Positions 28,655-38,411 of a DNA stretch of 42,500 nt are shown piece by piece. The translations under genes and the position numbers were made by a program. Positions within the stretch are counted from its first letter, which is position 1. Every line of letters starts with the position of its first letter. The notes under the pieces are model-generated. The model saw only the letters and a list, made by a program, of their open reading frames with translations. It was not told the DNA's origin and searched no databases. Source of the stretch: Flavobacteriales bacterium UBA4466 (GTDB lineage Bacteria; Bacteroidota; Bacteroidia; Flavobacteriales_D; Sanyastnellaceae); NCBI GenBank assembly GCA_905182895.1, contig CAJJDD010000011.1, positions 1 through 42,500 of the forward strand, given 5' to 3'.

Positions 28655-29182
28655 TAGAAAGCATATTTGGGCTAAAGCTAAGTTCAACTATTAATTGATT
28701 AACTGCAAGGAATAAAATGACCGATTAAATTAATTGATTAGAAAAAAAGTAACTCCAGCAAGCGGCTTACCACAAAATCGAGTTAAAGCTCAATATTTAG
28801 CAATCCTGAAAGTCAAAGGTATATTAACTAACTGTTAAGATCAAATCAATAAATCAGAGAAAACAAGAGATATAGAGTCTGAAATTGTTTCCATATGAAA
28901 ACTATTTATGAAAAGTTAGAAGTTTTATTGTGGCTCTCTATGACAGAACAGTACTAAAGTCATTACTTATCTAGCTGTCTGTGCGACAATAATTAATGAC
29001 GCAACAAACATCTGAGAAAACAGTCCTGAAACCAGCAACAACAGAAGACAAGAAACAAAGCACTTAACCGCTAAACTCACCACAAATAGCTAAACAGCAA
29101 CCGCTTAAGACTAGCCTATGCAAGCTACTCATTTAATCCCGAAAATAACTCTATCAATTAAGCACTAGGAGTTAAAACTTCA
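28655..29182. other. Non-coding region between GH3 gene and tRNA-fMet
   Basis: About 530 bases, AT-rich, with no supported gene on either strand. It must hold the promoter for the leftward GH3 group, but no strong -7 match was found. Confidence 0.4.
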
Positions 29183-29190
29183 TATATTTG
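29183..29190 (+). promoter_or_regulatory. Promoter -7 element for tRNA-fMet
   Basis: TATATTTG, an exact TAnnTTTG match, about 50 bases upstream of the tRNA. Confidence 0.5.
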
Positions 29191-29240
29191 CAGTCCAAAA
29201 TAAATCTAGCACTCAGGTGTTAGGGTTGTTTTGTAAACAT

Positions 29241-29313
<73 letters not shown>

Positions 29314-29325
29314 CTAAGAGTTAAA

Positions 29326-29354
29326 GGCTCAGGATTATTTCCTGAGCCTTTTTT
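29326..29354 (+). terminator. Intrinsic terminator after tRNA-fMet
   Basis: GGCTCAGG (29326-29333) pairs with CCTGAGCC (29341-29348), followed by six T. Confidence 0.85.
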
Positions 29355-29388
29355 GTTTTTGAATAATCTAAACCAAACAGGATTCCAT

Positions 29389-29396
29389 TATCTTTG
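29389..29396 (+). promoter_or_regulatory. era-ispE promoter -7 element
   Basis: TATCTTTG, exact TAnnTTTG. Transcription would begin near 29401, so the ATG at 29415 rather than an upstream TTG at 29394 is the era start. Confidence 0.6.
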
Positions 29397-29414
29397 CACC
29401 TAAGTAAATTACTC

Positions 29415-30296
29415 ATGAATCACAAAGCTGGATTTATAAATATTATTGGTAAACCTAATGTAGGGAAATCTACACTAATGAATCAATTAGTAGGAACCAA
29501 ACTGAGCATTATAAATGCTAAAGCTCAGACCACTCGCCATAGAATTATGGGTATAGTGAATGATGATGATTATCAGTTAGTGTTTTCTGATACTCCTGGA
29601 GTGGTAGACGCCAAATACAAGCTTCATGAAGGAATGAATAACTTCGTGAAGAGTGCTTTTCAGGATGCTGACGTTTTTCTCTTCGTAGTGGAAATAAATG
29701 AAAAACCTGAAAATCAGCATATTTTAGCTGAAAAGCTTACTAAAATAGACATTCCTACTATTCTCGTGCTGAACAAGGTAGACATGACCGACCAAGCTGA
29801 AATTCAACTTAAGCTGGACGCTTGGAAAGAAAAGCTACCTAATGCTACAATAGTTCCTATCTCTGCATTGCACAAGTTCAATGTAGACATGGTTATGAAA
29901 AAAATAATCTCGCTAGTTCCTGAGTCTCCTCCTTACTTCCCAAAAGATGAACTGACCGATAAACCGATGCGTTTTTTCGTAAGTGAGATTATTCGAGAAA
30001 AAATCATGACTCACTACAAGCAGGAAATTCCATATTCATCTGAAGTAGAGGTGGAGGAATATGTCGTAGAGGAAAAAATAGTGCGCATTAGAGCTCTTAT
30101 TTACGTAATGAGAGAAAGTCAAAAGGGAATCATCATTGGCAAAGGTGGGATAGCACTAAAAAGAGTAGGAACTGAAGCTAGGCGAGATATAGAACGATTT
30201 ATAGATAAAAAAGTCTTTTTACAATTATTCGTTAAGGTAGATAAGGACTGGAGAGATGACGCCAAGAAGCTAAAAAGATTTGGCTACCTAGACTAG
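29415..30296 (+). CDS. era: GTPase Era
   Basis: 293 residues, intact. GTPase motifs: G1 GKPNVGKST (residues 12-20), the switch I Thr within AQTTRH, G3 DTPG, G4 NKVD, and the G5-like ISALH. The C-terminal KH domain carries GIIIGKGGIALKRVGTEAR. Era binds 16S rRNA near its 3' end and assists 30S subunit assembly. The gene sits just downstream of initiator tRNA, and ispE starts 4 bases after it. Confidence 0.96.
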   Translation: MNHKAGFINIIGKPNVGKSTLMNQLVGTKLSIINAKAQTTRHRIMGIVNDDDYQLVFSDTPGVVDAKYKLHEGMNNFVKSAFQDADVFLFVVEINEKPENQHILAEKLTKIDIPTILVLNKVDMTDQAEIQLKLDAWKEKLPNATIVPISALHKFNVDMVMKKIISLVPESPPYFPKDELTDKPMRFFVSEIIREKIMTHYKQEIPYSSEVEVEEYVVEEKIVRIRALIYVMRESQKGIIIGKGGIALKRVGTEARRDIERFIDKKVFLQLFVKVDKDWRDDAKKLKRFGYLD

Positions 30297-30300
30297 ACAA

Positions 30301-31110
30301 ATGATTTACAGAGCTCCAGCTAAAATCAACTTCGGCCTTCATATAAAAGGTAAAAGAGCTGATGGTTTTCATGAACTTGAAAGTATTTTCGCTGAAATAC
30401 CTCTATATGATTTCATAGAACTTATTCCCTCTAGCACAGATTCGTTTCAGGCATATAATACTGAAATCCCGGGAGACCCAGATGAAAACCTATGTATTCA
30501 AGCTTTAAGACTTCTTAGAGAAAGAGGATATGCCATCTCTTCCTATGATATTCACTTGCTTAAAAACATACCTATCGGAGCAGGACTGGGAGGAGGAAGC
30601 TCTGATGCTGTGGCAGTTTTAAAAGGAGTAAACGAACTTGAGAACCTTAAGATAACTAACAAAGAGCTAGTTCAACTATCTGCTGAGCTAGGCAGCGACT
30701 GCCCTTTTTTTTGCACACAGGGCTCTGCCTTAATTAAGGGAAGAGGAGAGATCATAACTCCTATTGACTTTAATTTAAAAGGAAAGTACGTCCTTCTCGT
30801 AAACCCCAATATTCATATTAGCACTGCAGAAGCCTATGGTGGATTAAACTTGTCTGAAACTACTCAGAGTAACATCGATTGGAGTATTACGGAAAATGAC
30901 TGGCAGGAAAACTGGATAAACGATTTCGAGAAAACGCTCAGCGGCAAGTATCCAGCATTGCAACGCATAAAAGAAACACTTATAAATACTGGAGCAAACT
31001 ACGCTTCATTAAGCGGAAGTGGTAGCTCAGTATTTGGAGTCTTCCACACGAAACCTAAAAAAAACATGTTTACGGAAGAGGGATTCTCTGAATGGATTTT
31101 CACCCTGTAA
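30301..31110 (+). CDS. ispE: 4-diphosphocytidyl-2-C-methyl-D-erythritol kinase
   Basis: 269 residues, intact. A GHMP kinase of the MEP isoprenoid pathway that phosphorylates CDP-methylerythritol. It opens with APAKINFGLHIKGKRADGFH, the IspE N-terminal signature (conserved Lys and Asn), and carries the ATP loop IPIGAGLGGGSSDA. GSDCPFF and the C-terminal ASLSGSGSSVFG follow the family. It is translationally close to era (4-base gap) and convergent with lptG. Confidence 0.96.
   Translation: MIYRAPAKINFGLHIKGKRADGFHELESIFAEIPLYDFIELIPSSTDSFQAYNTEIPGDPDENLCIQALRLLRERGYAISSYDIHLLKNIPIGAGLGGGSSDAVAVLKGVNELENLKITNKELVQLSAELGSDCPFFCTQGSALIKGRGEIITPIDFNLKGKYVLLVNPNIHISTAEAYGGLNLSETTQSNIDWSITENDWQENWINDFEKTLSGKYPALQRIKETLINTGANYASLSGSGSSVFGVFHTKPKKNMFTEEGFSEWIFTL
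30958..30966 (-). repeat. GCGTTGCAA iterated motif, site 8 (reverse orientation)
   Basis: Inside ispE; the plus strand reads GCATTGCAACGC, one base from the full palindrome, encoding Ala-Leu-Gln-Arg. Confidence 0.5.
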
Positions 31111-31118
31111 CTAGACTT

Positions 31119-32194
31119 CTATTTCGGAGATTTAATGTACACCCATATTCCCAATCCGAGGAAAATTATGTTTGGTATCCAGACGGCTATTAACGGATCT
31201 ACTCCTGCATTCGTAGCAGAAACACTCGCTATTCTCTGGAAAAATACATAGACAAAACCTATCACGACAGCTAACATTAAATGAATACCCGTTCCTCCTC
31301 TTAATTTTCTAGAAGCTATAGAAGCAGCTATTAACACAAAAATATAAATGCTAAAAGGAATACTCGTTCGCTGGTGCTTTTCTATCTGGTGCTTTGAGGC
31401 ATCCGAAAATCCTTTCTTTTCTAGCTCTGCAATAAAGACATTTAACTCATCCCATTTCATAGCACTACTAATGCTAGACCTATGACCGAAATCATTTATG
31501 GTAAGATTTAGCACCGTATCTTTCTCTGCAAAATATTCGAACGACTGCGTTCCATCTTTATGATATTTTCTTATCTGTCCTTTTTTTAGCTCCCATATCT
31601 TTTTGTCTGGGTCATAAGTAGCTTTATTAGCAAATACTTTTTTTCTTAATTCTCCTTCTTCCCAGTTCTCTATCGAAAACTTAGACCCCAGCTGCTTAGA
31701 GGCAGATAAAGACTTGAAATAGACTATTTCTCCTGGAGAAATTTCACGATGAACATTTTTATCAGAGATATAAAAATTCGGACGGATATATGTATTCTCA
31801 AACTCTAGCTTCCTCTGGTTGGCAGAGGGCAAAACGATATGTGAAATAAAAAGAAAAATAATCACCAAAATAGTAGCAACTATAAAAAACGGCCTTAAGT
31901 ATCGGTTAAATGAAATTCCTCCGCTTAGAATGGCTACCACTTCCGTACGCTGAGCCATATTACTACAGACGAGTACTACGGTTAAAAATATCAACAAACC
32001 ACTCAGGAGATTCCCAAAGTGGATACAAAAATTCAAGTAATATCCAATTAACACTTCCATAACAGGAGCATCATGCTCTATAAAATCATCTACCCTATCA
32101 GAAAAATCTATTACTACCGAAATAATAATAAAAGCCATGATAATAAAGAAGAAAGTACTAAGAAGCTTCTTAATAATATATCTATCAAGAACAT

Positions 32195-32198
<4 letters not shown>
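31119..32198 (-). CDS. lptG: LPS export permease, LptF/LptG (YjgP/YjgQ) family
   Basis: 359 residues, intact, with the six-helix layout of the family: three N-terminal helices (from YIIKKLLSTFFFIIMAFIII), a periplasmic beta-jellyroll (about 130-260, FENTYIRPNFYISDKNVHRE onward), and three C-terminal helices ending ILFLGLGIWVYIK-like sequence. It is one of the membrane partners of LptB2 that moves LPS to the outer membrane. LptF and LptG cannot be told apart with certainty here. Its ATG overlaps the tgt stop codon by four bases (ATGA), so it is translationally coupled to tgt. Confidence 0.88.
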
Positions 32199-33266
<1,068 letters not shown>

Positions 33267-33269
33267 TCA

Positions 33270-33560
33270 CCTAACTTTAGATATTGTAACATACAAGGAG
33301 GTATGGCAAATTTAACAACTTCAGGAAATCCAATAGTCTATCAAGATAATATAGATGTTGATCCTTTATTTACAGATTCGTCTAATATTGACTTCCGTTT
33401 GCAAGCTACATCAACATTAATAAACGCAGGCACTTCTGCCTCAGCCATAATCACAAGTCCTTGGTCAGGGTCAAATGGACAGATAATAAATTTCCCTGAC
33501 ACTGATTTAGATGGAAACCAAAGAATTATAAACAATATTGATATTGGAGCTTATGAATTT
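33270..33560 (+). pseudogene. C-terminal fragment of a right-handed beta-helix surface protein
   Basis: The frame reads FRYCNIQGG, then NIDVDPLFTDSSNIDFRLQA, STLINAGTSA and finally DLDGNQRIINNIDIGAYEF, the typical end of Bacteroidota parallel beta-helix proteins (the IGAYEF tail). Everything before FRYCNIQGG is missing, as is any sorting domain after it. The frame runs on to a stop at 33612-33614 but loses similarity after 33560. It is a roughly 290-base insert between two truncated genes. Confidence 0.7.
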
Positions 33561-33573
33561 GATAGCTCTCTCG

Positions 33574-34062
33574 GAATTCCGGTTGATAGAGCAAAAGCTA
33601 AACTTATGGCTTAACAGATTTAACTCGGGCGAATCTTCGGAGAAGTCATTCAGTGAAGGTTTGATAACTGCATTTCTTCTTTTCTGCGTAGGAAGCATGA
33701 CTCTTCTGGGTACTTTTCAAGAGGGAATATCGGGCAATAGAGATTTAATAATAACCAAGGCTACCATGGACTTCTTCTCTGCTGCTGCTCTAGCATCAGC
33801 ATATGGTAAAAGTATTTTATTCTCCGCTGTTCCTCTTCTGATTTTTCAGGGAACACTAACCTTGGGTGCTATTTATTTAGAACCCTATCTAGACCAAAAT
33901 ATTCAAGATATAATTTTCAGTACAGGCGGAATACTTCTTTTAGGTCTAAGTTTAAATATATTAGAGATAACTAAAATTAGAATACTAAACTTAATGCCCG
34001 CCTTGATATTAGCTCCGTTCATTTTCAAATTGAAAATTTATATCTCTCTAATTTCTTTTTAA
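33574..34062 (+). pseudogene. DUF554 membrane protein, N-terminal part missing
   Basis: About 160 residues. From EFRLIEQKLNLWLNRFNSGE through SFSEGLITAFLLFCVGSMTL, GISGNRDLIITKATMDFFSA, LFSAVPLLIFQGTLTLG and IRILNLMPALILAP the sequence follows the DUF554 family (YdfK/YqgA type), including the conserved 'FCVGSM' and 'PLLIxQGxLTL' segments. Family members are about 230 residues and begin with a glycine-rich N-terminal helix pair; that first 60-70 residues is absent. The reading frame upstream of 33574 belongs to the beta-helix fragment in another frame. Confidence 0.75.
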
Positions 34063-34065
34063 TAT

Positions 34066-34323
34066 TTACTGGTAAATTTCTATAAGCTAAATATTGAGAG
34101 CAAAATCAAAAAACTGGAAATATCAGGTAAAAGAGATAACTCAGAAAATATTCATAATTACAAAATGACCGAGTTTAGATTTAACTCCTTAGAGCCAATC
34201 GTTCAGTTATCAGAAGACACAGATATCGAAAGCACTAATGTGTAATTCACGAATGGCATTCTTCGATTAACATTTCCTAAGAACGCATTAAAGAGAAAAC
34301 ACCTAGAAATTAAGGTAAAGTAA
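34066..34323 (+). pseudogene. Fragment of a small heat-shock (Hsp20/alpha-crystallin) protein with an in-frame stop
   Basis: In one frame from 34066 the DNA reads NFYKLNIESKIKKLEISGKR, then YKMTEFRFNSL, VQLSEDTDIESTNV, a TAA at 34243-34245, and FTNGILRLTFPK to HLEIKVK before the TAA at 34321. The order EF-x-F-x-S, LxEDxD, NGILxLxxPK is that of Hsp20 domains. The N-terminal half is missing: upstream is the end of the DUF554 fragment in the same frame. The internal TAA falls where the family has a residue such as Tyr or Glu before x-NG-(I/V)-L. Confidence 0.5.
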
Positions 34324-34475
34324 TAAGTAGATTTTTCATGCTAGCTGGTTAACGTTTGATTTAGCACAGTCGATTAGTTGGATTGTGGTTTTCAAAAGCG
34401 TTACTGTAAAAAGTAGTGCGCTAGTTTAATTTATAAGGTATGCTTTATTTTATATTAGTATAAAAACTGGACTTC

Positions 34476-35495
34476 ATGCCGGCCAATAAATATGCCCTTT
34501 TAAGATATAGAATTATAGACCGTCTCATAAGCAGTAAATCCAAGCCCCACCCTACCAAGGAAGAGCTCAAGGAAGCTTGTGAAGAATCGCTCTATGGGAG
34601 TTTTGGAGAGCGAATCTCCGATAGTACTATAGAAAAAGACTTGTACGCTATGAGAAATGAGGGGGAGCTAGGATACTACGCACCTATTAAGTATAGCAAA
34701 AGATACAATGGTTATTTCTATGAAGAAGAAAACTACTCTATAAGCGAAATCCCTCTTCAAGAGGAGGATTTAGGAGCCATAAAATTTGCAGCTCAAACTC
34801 TATATCAATTTAAGGATATAGAGATCTTTCAGCAATTTAGTAGTGCTATAGCGAGAATCTTTGATAAAATCAAAACCAGTCCTGAAGGGGTCGAAATTAA
34901 AGAAGAAAAATTCATTCAATTCGAACAAAGCATTAGTGACTCCGGTTCTGAATACTTAGGGCCTGTAATAGACGCTATAAAATCGAAGAAAAAGATAGAA
35001 GTCACTTACCTGAGTTTTAAAAAGAATAAGACCAAGACGTATATCTTAGACCCGTATTTACTAAAAGAGTATAAAGGAAGGTGGTATGTCATCTCTTGGT
35101 CAGATGACAGAAGCGATTATTTAACCTTTAGTCTTGATAGAATTCAAAAAACGAAACTCTTAAAAGAAAAATTTGAAGAAGTGAGAGGTTTTGATCACTA
35201 AGATCGATTCTTTAAGCATTCTATAGGTATAACTGAGCTCGATGGAACTCCAATGAAAATTCGACTTAAATTCTCAGCCCTTCAGGGAAAGTACATAAAG
35301 AGTAGACCTATTCATCACTCTCAAGTCCTGGTGGAGGAGAATGAAGAATATGTGTTAGTAGAGTTATTCGCATTGCAAACTATAGAGTTGGTTCAGTTAA
35401 TTCTTTCTTATGGGGATAACGCAGAAGTACTAGAACCTAAAAAACTACGCCTAAGAGTAAAAAAAATTATTTTAAATTCCGCTCTAAAGTATTGA
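34476..35495 (+). CDS. WYL-domain transcriptional regulator with an in-frame TAA
   Basis: About 340 residues. The N-terminus is a winged-helix HTH (ALLRYRIIDRLI to STIEKDLYAMRN). The WYL domain follows: IKSKKKIEVTYLSFKKNKTK, LDPYLLKEYKGRWYVISWSD and FSLDRIQKTKLL. The frame hits TAA at 35199-35201 but continues in the same frame as DRFFKHSIGIT, then MKIRLKFSALQGKYIKSRPI and the C-terminal WCX-type extension to 35495. The family consensus around this point has an acidic or aromatic residue before 'FKHSFGIT', so a Tyr codon changed to TAA is plausible. WYL regulators often sense nucleic acid-related ligands and can control defence loci; none is evident here. Confidence 0.85.
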
Positions 35496-35603
35496 TTTAA
35501 AGGTAGCTTTAGCACATATTCCTTTCTCTAGTAATTAGAGCGTAAATTGATTACGGTCTTGCCTGTGACATTTGATGTATTCAATCAATAAAAAGAATAT
35601 ATC

Positions 35604-35837
35604 ATGCACAATTTATCAGAAGCCCAACGCCACATTAATTCCATCTCTAGACCATCTGGATATAACTCTTATGCGTGGAATGTAACCAAGAAAATAGCTC
35701 TAGAAGCATGGGATTGTTATCTAGAAGGCCGGAGGTTCAGTAGACCAATAAATTACTTGTGTAAAGAATTTTATCATATGATAACCACCCCCGAAGGACA
35801 GAGCATAGTACCTATAAAAGGTATTAAAAGGTATTAA
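35604..35837 (+). CDS. Small protein of unknown function
   Basis: 77 residues from ATG 35604, with no signal peptide or membrane segment. It is rich in aromatic residues and His (SAYAW-like SYAWNVTKKIALEAWDCYL, YLCKEFYHMITT). I recognise no family. Codon use resembles neighbours. It stands alone between the WYL and SiaB genes. Confidence 0.45.
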   Translation: MHNLSEAQRHINSISRPSGYNSYAWNVTKKIALEAWDCYLEGRRFSRPINYLCKEFYHMITTPEGQSIVPIKGIKRY

Positions 35838-35964
35838 CACCAATCCGAAAATTCACTAACTCGCTTGCAAACCGATACTTACTACACATTTCTGATTCCT
35901 CAGTTTTAAAAAAAATCGTGTGAACAAGTGAAAACAAGTTCATGTAAAGAAGGAAGTAGAGTAT

Positions 35965-35972
35965 TATCTTTG
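35965..35972 (+). promoter_or_regulatory. Possible promoter -7 element upstream of the SiaB-family gene
   Basis: TATCTTTG, exact TAnnTTTG, leaving a leader of about 110 bases to the ATG at 36088. No TTG box at the usual distance was found. Confidence 0.35.
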
Positions 35973-36087
35973 GTCCCGACTGGCTGAATTTATCACGAAA
36001 TGAAATTCAATTAGTAACTCATCGATGATTAAATGGTTTTCATCGAATTAAAACACTAGATTTGTTCAAGACTCCGCAAGTAAATAA

Positions 36088-36663
36088 ATGACCGGTATAA
36101 AAGAAATACCTTTAGAATCTATAAAGCATCGCTACCTAGAACTCGTCTCTTCAGACTTGTCTAGCAAGACGGTTTTAATCAGTCATTTTGGGGATTTAAA
36201 CGAGGCTAAAATAGAAGCCCTATTAAAAATTACCGAGGAGACCATATTAGAAGCTGGATCGAAGAGACAGATGATGAGACGCATTTGCAGCCTTTTAGTT
36301 GAAGCCCTCCAAAACATATCAAATCACAGTGCTAAGGATCAAAACGGAAAGGCAAATTCCTTTTTAATTCTTGAACATTCCGATTTGAACTTTACTATCA
36401 AAACAGGGAATTTAATTTCTGCAGACGAAATCATCACTTTAGAACAGAAGCTTAACACAATAAACAGGCTTAACGAGAACGAGTTAAGAAAGCTATACAT
36501 AGAGACTCTCTGTAACGATAATTTCAATCAAAAAGGAGGAGCTGGATTAGGTTTTTTAACCATGGCTAAGAAAATAAATGGGCTTTTGGATTACCAAATA
36601 TTAAATGTAAATAAGAATTTAGCTTACTTCACTCTTTCTCTGTCTATCCCACATCAAAACTAG
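36088..36663 (+). CDS. SiaB-family (DUF6272) GHKL-type kinase-like protein
   Basis: 191 residues, intact. The core has a GHKL ATPase look: MMRRICSLLVEALQNISNHS supplies the N-box-like Asn and His, and QKGGAGLGFLTMAKKING holds the glycine-rich G-box. FLILEHSDLNFTIKTGNLIS and LNENELRKLYIETLC match the DUF6272 pattern. The family resembles the SiaB/anti-sigma kinases of partner-switching systems. Its stop overlaps the stop of the convergent helical-repeat gene by four bases. Confidence 0.8.
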   Translation: MTGIKEIPLESIKHRYLELVSSDLSSKTVLISHFGDLNEAKIEALLKITEETILEAGSKRQMMRRICSLLVEALQNISNHSAKDQNGKANSFLILEHSDLNFTIKTGNLISADEIITLEQKLNTINRLNENELRKLYIETLCNDNFNQKGGAGLGFLTMAKKINGLLDYQILNVNKNLAYFTLSLSIPHQN

Positions 36664-37070
36664 TCTTTACTAAACCGATGCGCATCTTCGTTATCCGCAT
36701 CTATCCTATTCTTTACAAATTGAATCTTTTGAGCGATTAGAAACATTTCTTTAGACGTATTTAAATGAATCCATCTCATGGCCGCTTCATCATTATCCGC
36801 AGCCATCGCCATTTGACCTAGAAGTTCATAATTATTTTTCATTAACCATGCTACTGCGGTCATATTCCCCTCCGCACCATTTATTAATGCCATTAAGTGA
36901 GGATGGCCATTTTCTAAAAGCCAGTTTCTAGCGTCATCTTTATTCCTAAGAGCGAAGCAGAATAATCCTAGTTCAGGAAATCCATTTTTAATTAACCAGT
37001 CTCTTAGCTTCGTATTTCCGCTAATGGCTTCACCCCAAGCCAACAGTATTTTTGTAGAATAAGAATCCAT
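36660..37070 (-). CDS. Protein of four tandem helical repeats, function unknown
   Basis: 136 residues. Four units of about 25 residues share Trp-Leu/Ile-x-x-Asn: RDWLIKNGFPELGLFCFAL, RNWLLENGHPHLMALINGA, VAWLMKNNYELLGQMAMAA and MRWIHLNTSKEMFLIAQKI. Each looks like a two-helix repeat, resembling ankyrin or HEAT-type scaffolds without matching one by eye. The last unit is degenerate. No signal peptide is present. The gene starts 7 bases after the secreted AsnB-like gene, so it is probably cotranscribed with it. Confidence 0.6.
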   Translation of the reverse strand: MDSYSTKILLAWGEAISGNTKLRDWLIKNGFPELGLFCFALRNKDDARNWLLENGHPHLMALINGAEGNMTAVAWLMKNNYELLGQMAMAADNDEAAMRWIHLNTSKEMFLIAQKIQFVKNRIDADNEDAHRFSKD

Positions 37071-37077
37071 CTTTTTC

Positions 37078-38343
37078 TTAAGTTTTCTGCTTCTTCTTTT
37101 TAGCAGCGGGAAACAGAATGTTATTTAATATTAATCGGTACCCTGGTGAATTAGGAAATAGATTCAAATCTGTGGGAGGGTCACCTACCAAATGACGGTA
37201 ATCTTCTGGGTCATGACCACCATAAAAAGTCCACTGTCCCTGACCTAAAGTACCATGAATATACTTAGTGGTCTTAATATTTCCTGACTCACCCAATATA
37301 GTAACCGAGGGCTTCAAATATTTAGTTCTAAATGAAGTTGTTTGACCCATAAATCCCTTAATTACCTTTTCATGATTTTGATTAAGTATGGTCGGCACAA
37401 CGTCCCACTTAGCACTAAAGTCAAAAAGAGTAAAGAAATCATTTTTCTGCCCCGCTTTAGTATGGTCTGTAGTTCCGTCTATGGAGCTAAATTCATATTC
37501 TAAAGGGTTACTCTCTAGTACAAAGTTTTTAAATGCTAACGTTCGATTAAAGTCTAATTTGGACTGAGCTGATGGGTCTGATGGGTCTCCGTCGTAGATT
37601 TCCGCACATATATCTATTTGCGCAGCTGCTAAGGCGATATCAAATGAATCAGTTCCAGAACACATCGTAAACAAAAACCCTCCACCCAGCACGAAATTAT
37701 TTATTTCTTCTACAACAGCTCCTTTCATCTCACTTACCTTAAAGAATCCTAGTCTAGAAGCCATTTCTTCCTGAAATTGAACTTGCTCCTGATACCATGC
37801 CGCGGATTTAAAACTTCTATAAAACTTACCATACTGCCCTGTGAAGTCCTCATGATGTAAGTGGAGCCAATCATACTTAGGTAGTTCTAAATTCACTATC
37901 TCCTCATCATAAATAACCGTATAAGGAATTTCAGCATAAGTTAGTACCATCGTAACTGCGTCATCCCAAGGTTGGTTTCCGTTTGGAGAGTAGACCGCTA
38001 TCTTAGGAGCCACTTGAAGTTTCACACGCTCCATATTCACCTCAGGATCTGCTATCTCGTTATAAATATTTTGTGCTTGAATATCAGCTATAACCTGATA
38101 GCTTACACCTCTCACATTACACTCCTTAGTAATGTCTGGGAAATTGGCTACCATGAAACTACCTCCACGATAGTTCAATAGCCATTCCAGCTCTATGTCA
38201 TTTTGCAACACCCAAAAAGCTATTCCATACGCCTTAATATGATTTGCCTGAGTCTCATCCATCTGGATAAGTATTTTACTCGCAGATACCTGAAAAGATA
38301 ACAGAACCAATGCGACTAACAGTAATATTTGTTTTAAACCCAT
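37078..38343 (-). CDS. Secreted protein commonly annotated 'asparagine synthetase B' in Bacteroidota (function doubtful)
   Basis: 421 residues from ATG 38343, with a signal peptide (QILLLVALVLLSFQVSA). It begins SKILIQMDETQANHIKAYGI and has LLNYRGGSFMV, which I recall from flavobacterial proteins carrying the automatic name AsnB. It does not show the AsnB N-terminal Cys2 or ATP pyrophosphatase loop. A stretch around FVLGGGFLFTMCSGTDSFDI resembles a glutamine amidotransferase-like (GAT1) elbow with Cys, and the later YGGHDPEDYRHLVGDPPTDL suggests a similar fold. It is probably a periplasmic or outer-surface protein of unknown activity. Confidence 0.65.
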   Translation of the reverse strand: MGLKQILLLVALVLLSFQVSASKILIQMDETQANHIKAYGIAFWVLQNDIELEWLLNYRGGSFMVANFPDITKECNVRGVSYQVIADIQAQNIYNEIADPEVNMERVKLQVAPKIAVYSPNGNQPWDDAVTMVLTYAEIPYTVIYDEEIVNLELPKYDWLHLHHEDFTGQYGKFYRSFKSAAWYQEQVQFQEEMASRLGFFKVSEMKGAVVEEINNFVLGGGFLFTMCSGTDSFDIALAAAQIDICAEIYDGDPSDPSAQSKLDFNRTLAFKNFVLESNPLEYEFSSIDGTTDHTKAGQKNDFFTLFDFSAKWDVVPTILNQNHEKVIKGFMGQTTSFRTKYLKPSVTILGESGNIKTTKYIHGTLGQGQWTFYGGHDPEDYRHLVGDPPTDLNLFPNSPGYRLILNNILFPAAKKKKQKT

Positions 38344-38411
38344 ATTCAAATTTAAGCTGCCAAGAGCAATTACTGTTCCCAATTTTGTTTAAAGAATTCG
38401 TCAAACACCAA

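Noticed and set aside
34243-35201. TAA reassigned to an amino acid
   Set aside because: Many genes here end normally at TAA (hppA, LytTR regulator, lipoprotein, nhaC), so a code change is not credible; substitution or error is simpler.
34476-35495. Defence island marked by the WYL regulator
   Set aside because: WYL proteins often sit beside defence genes, but the neighbours here (SiaB-family, small orphan, truncated genes) show no nuclease, helicase or reverse-transcriptase features.
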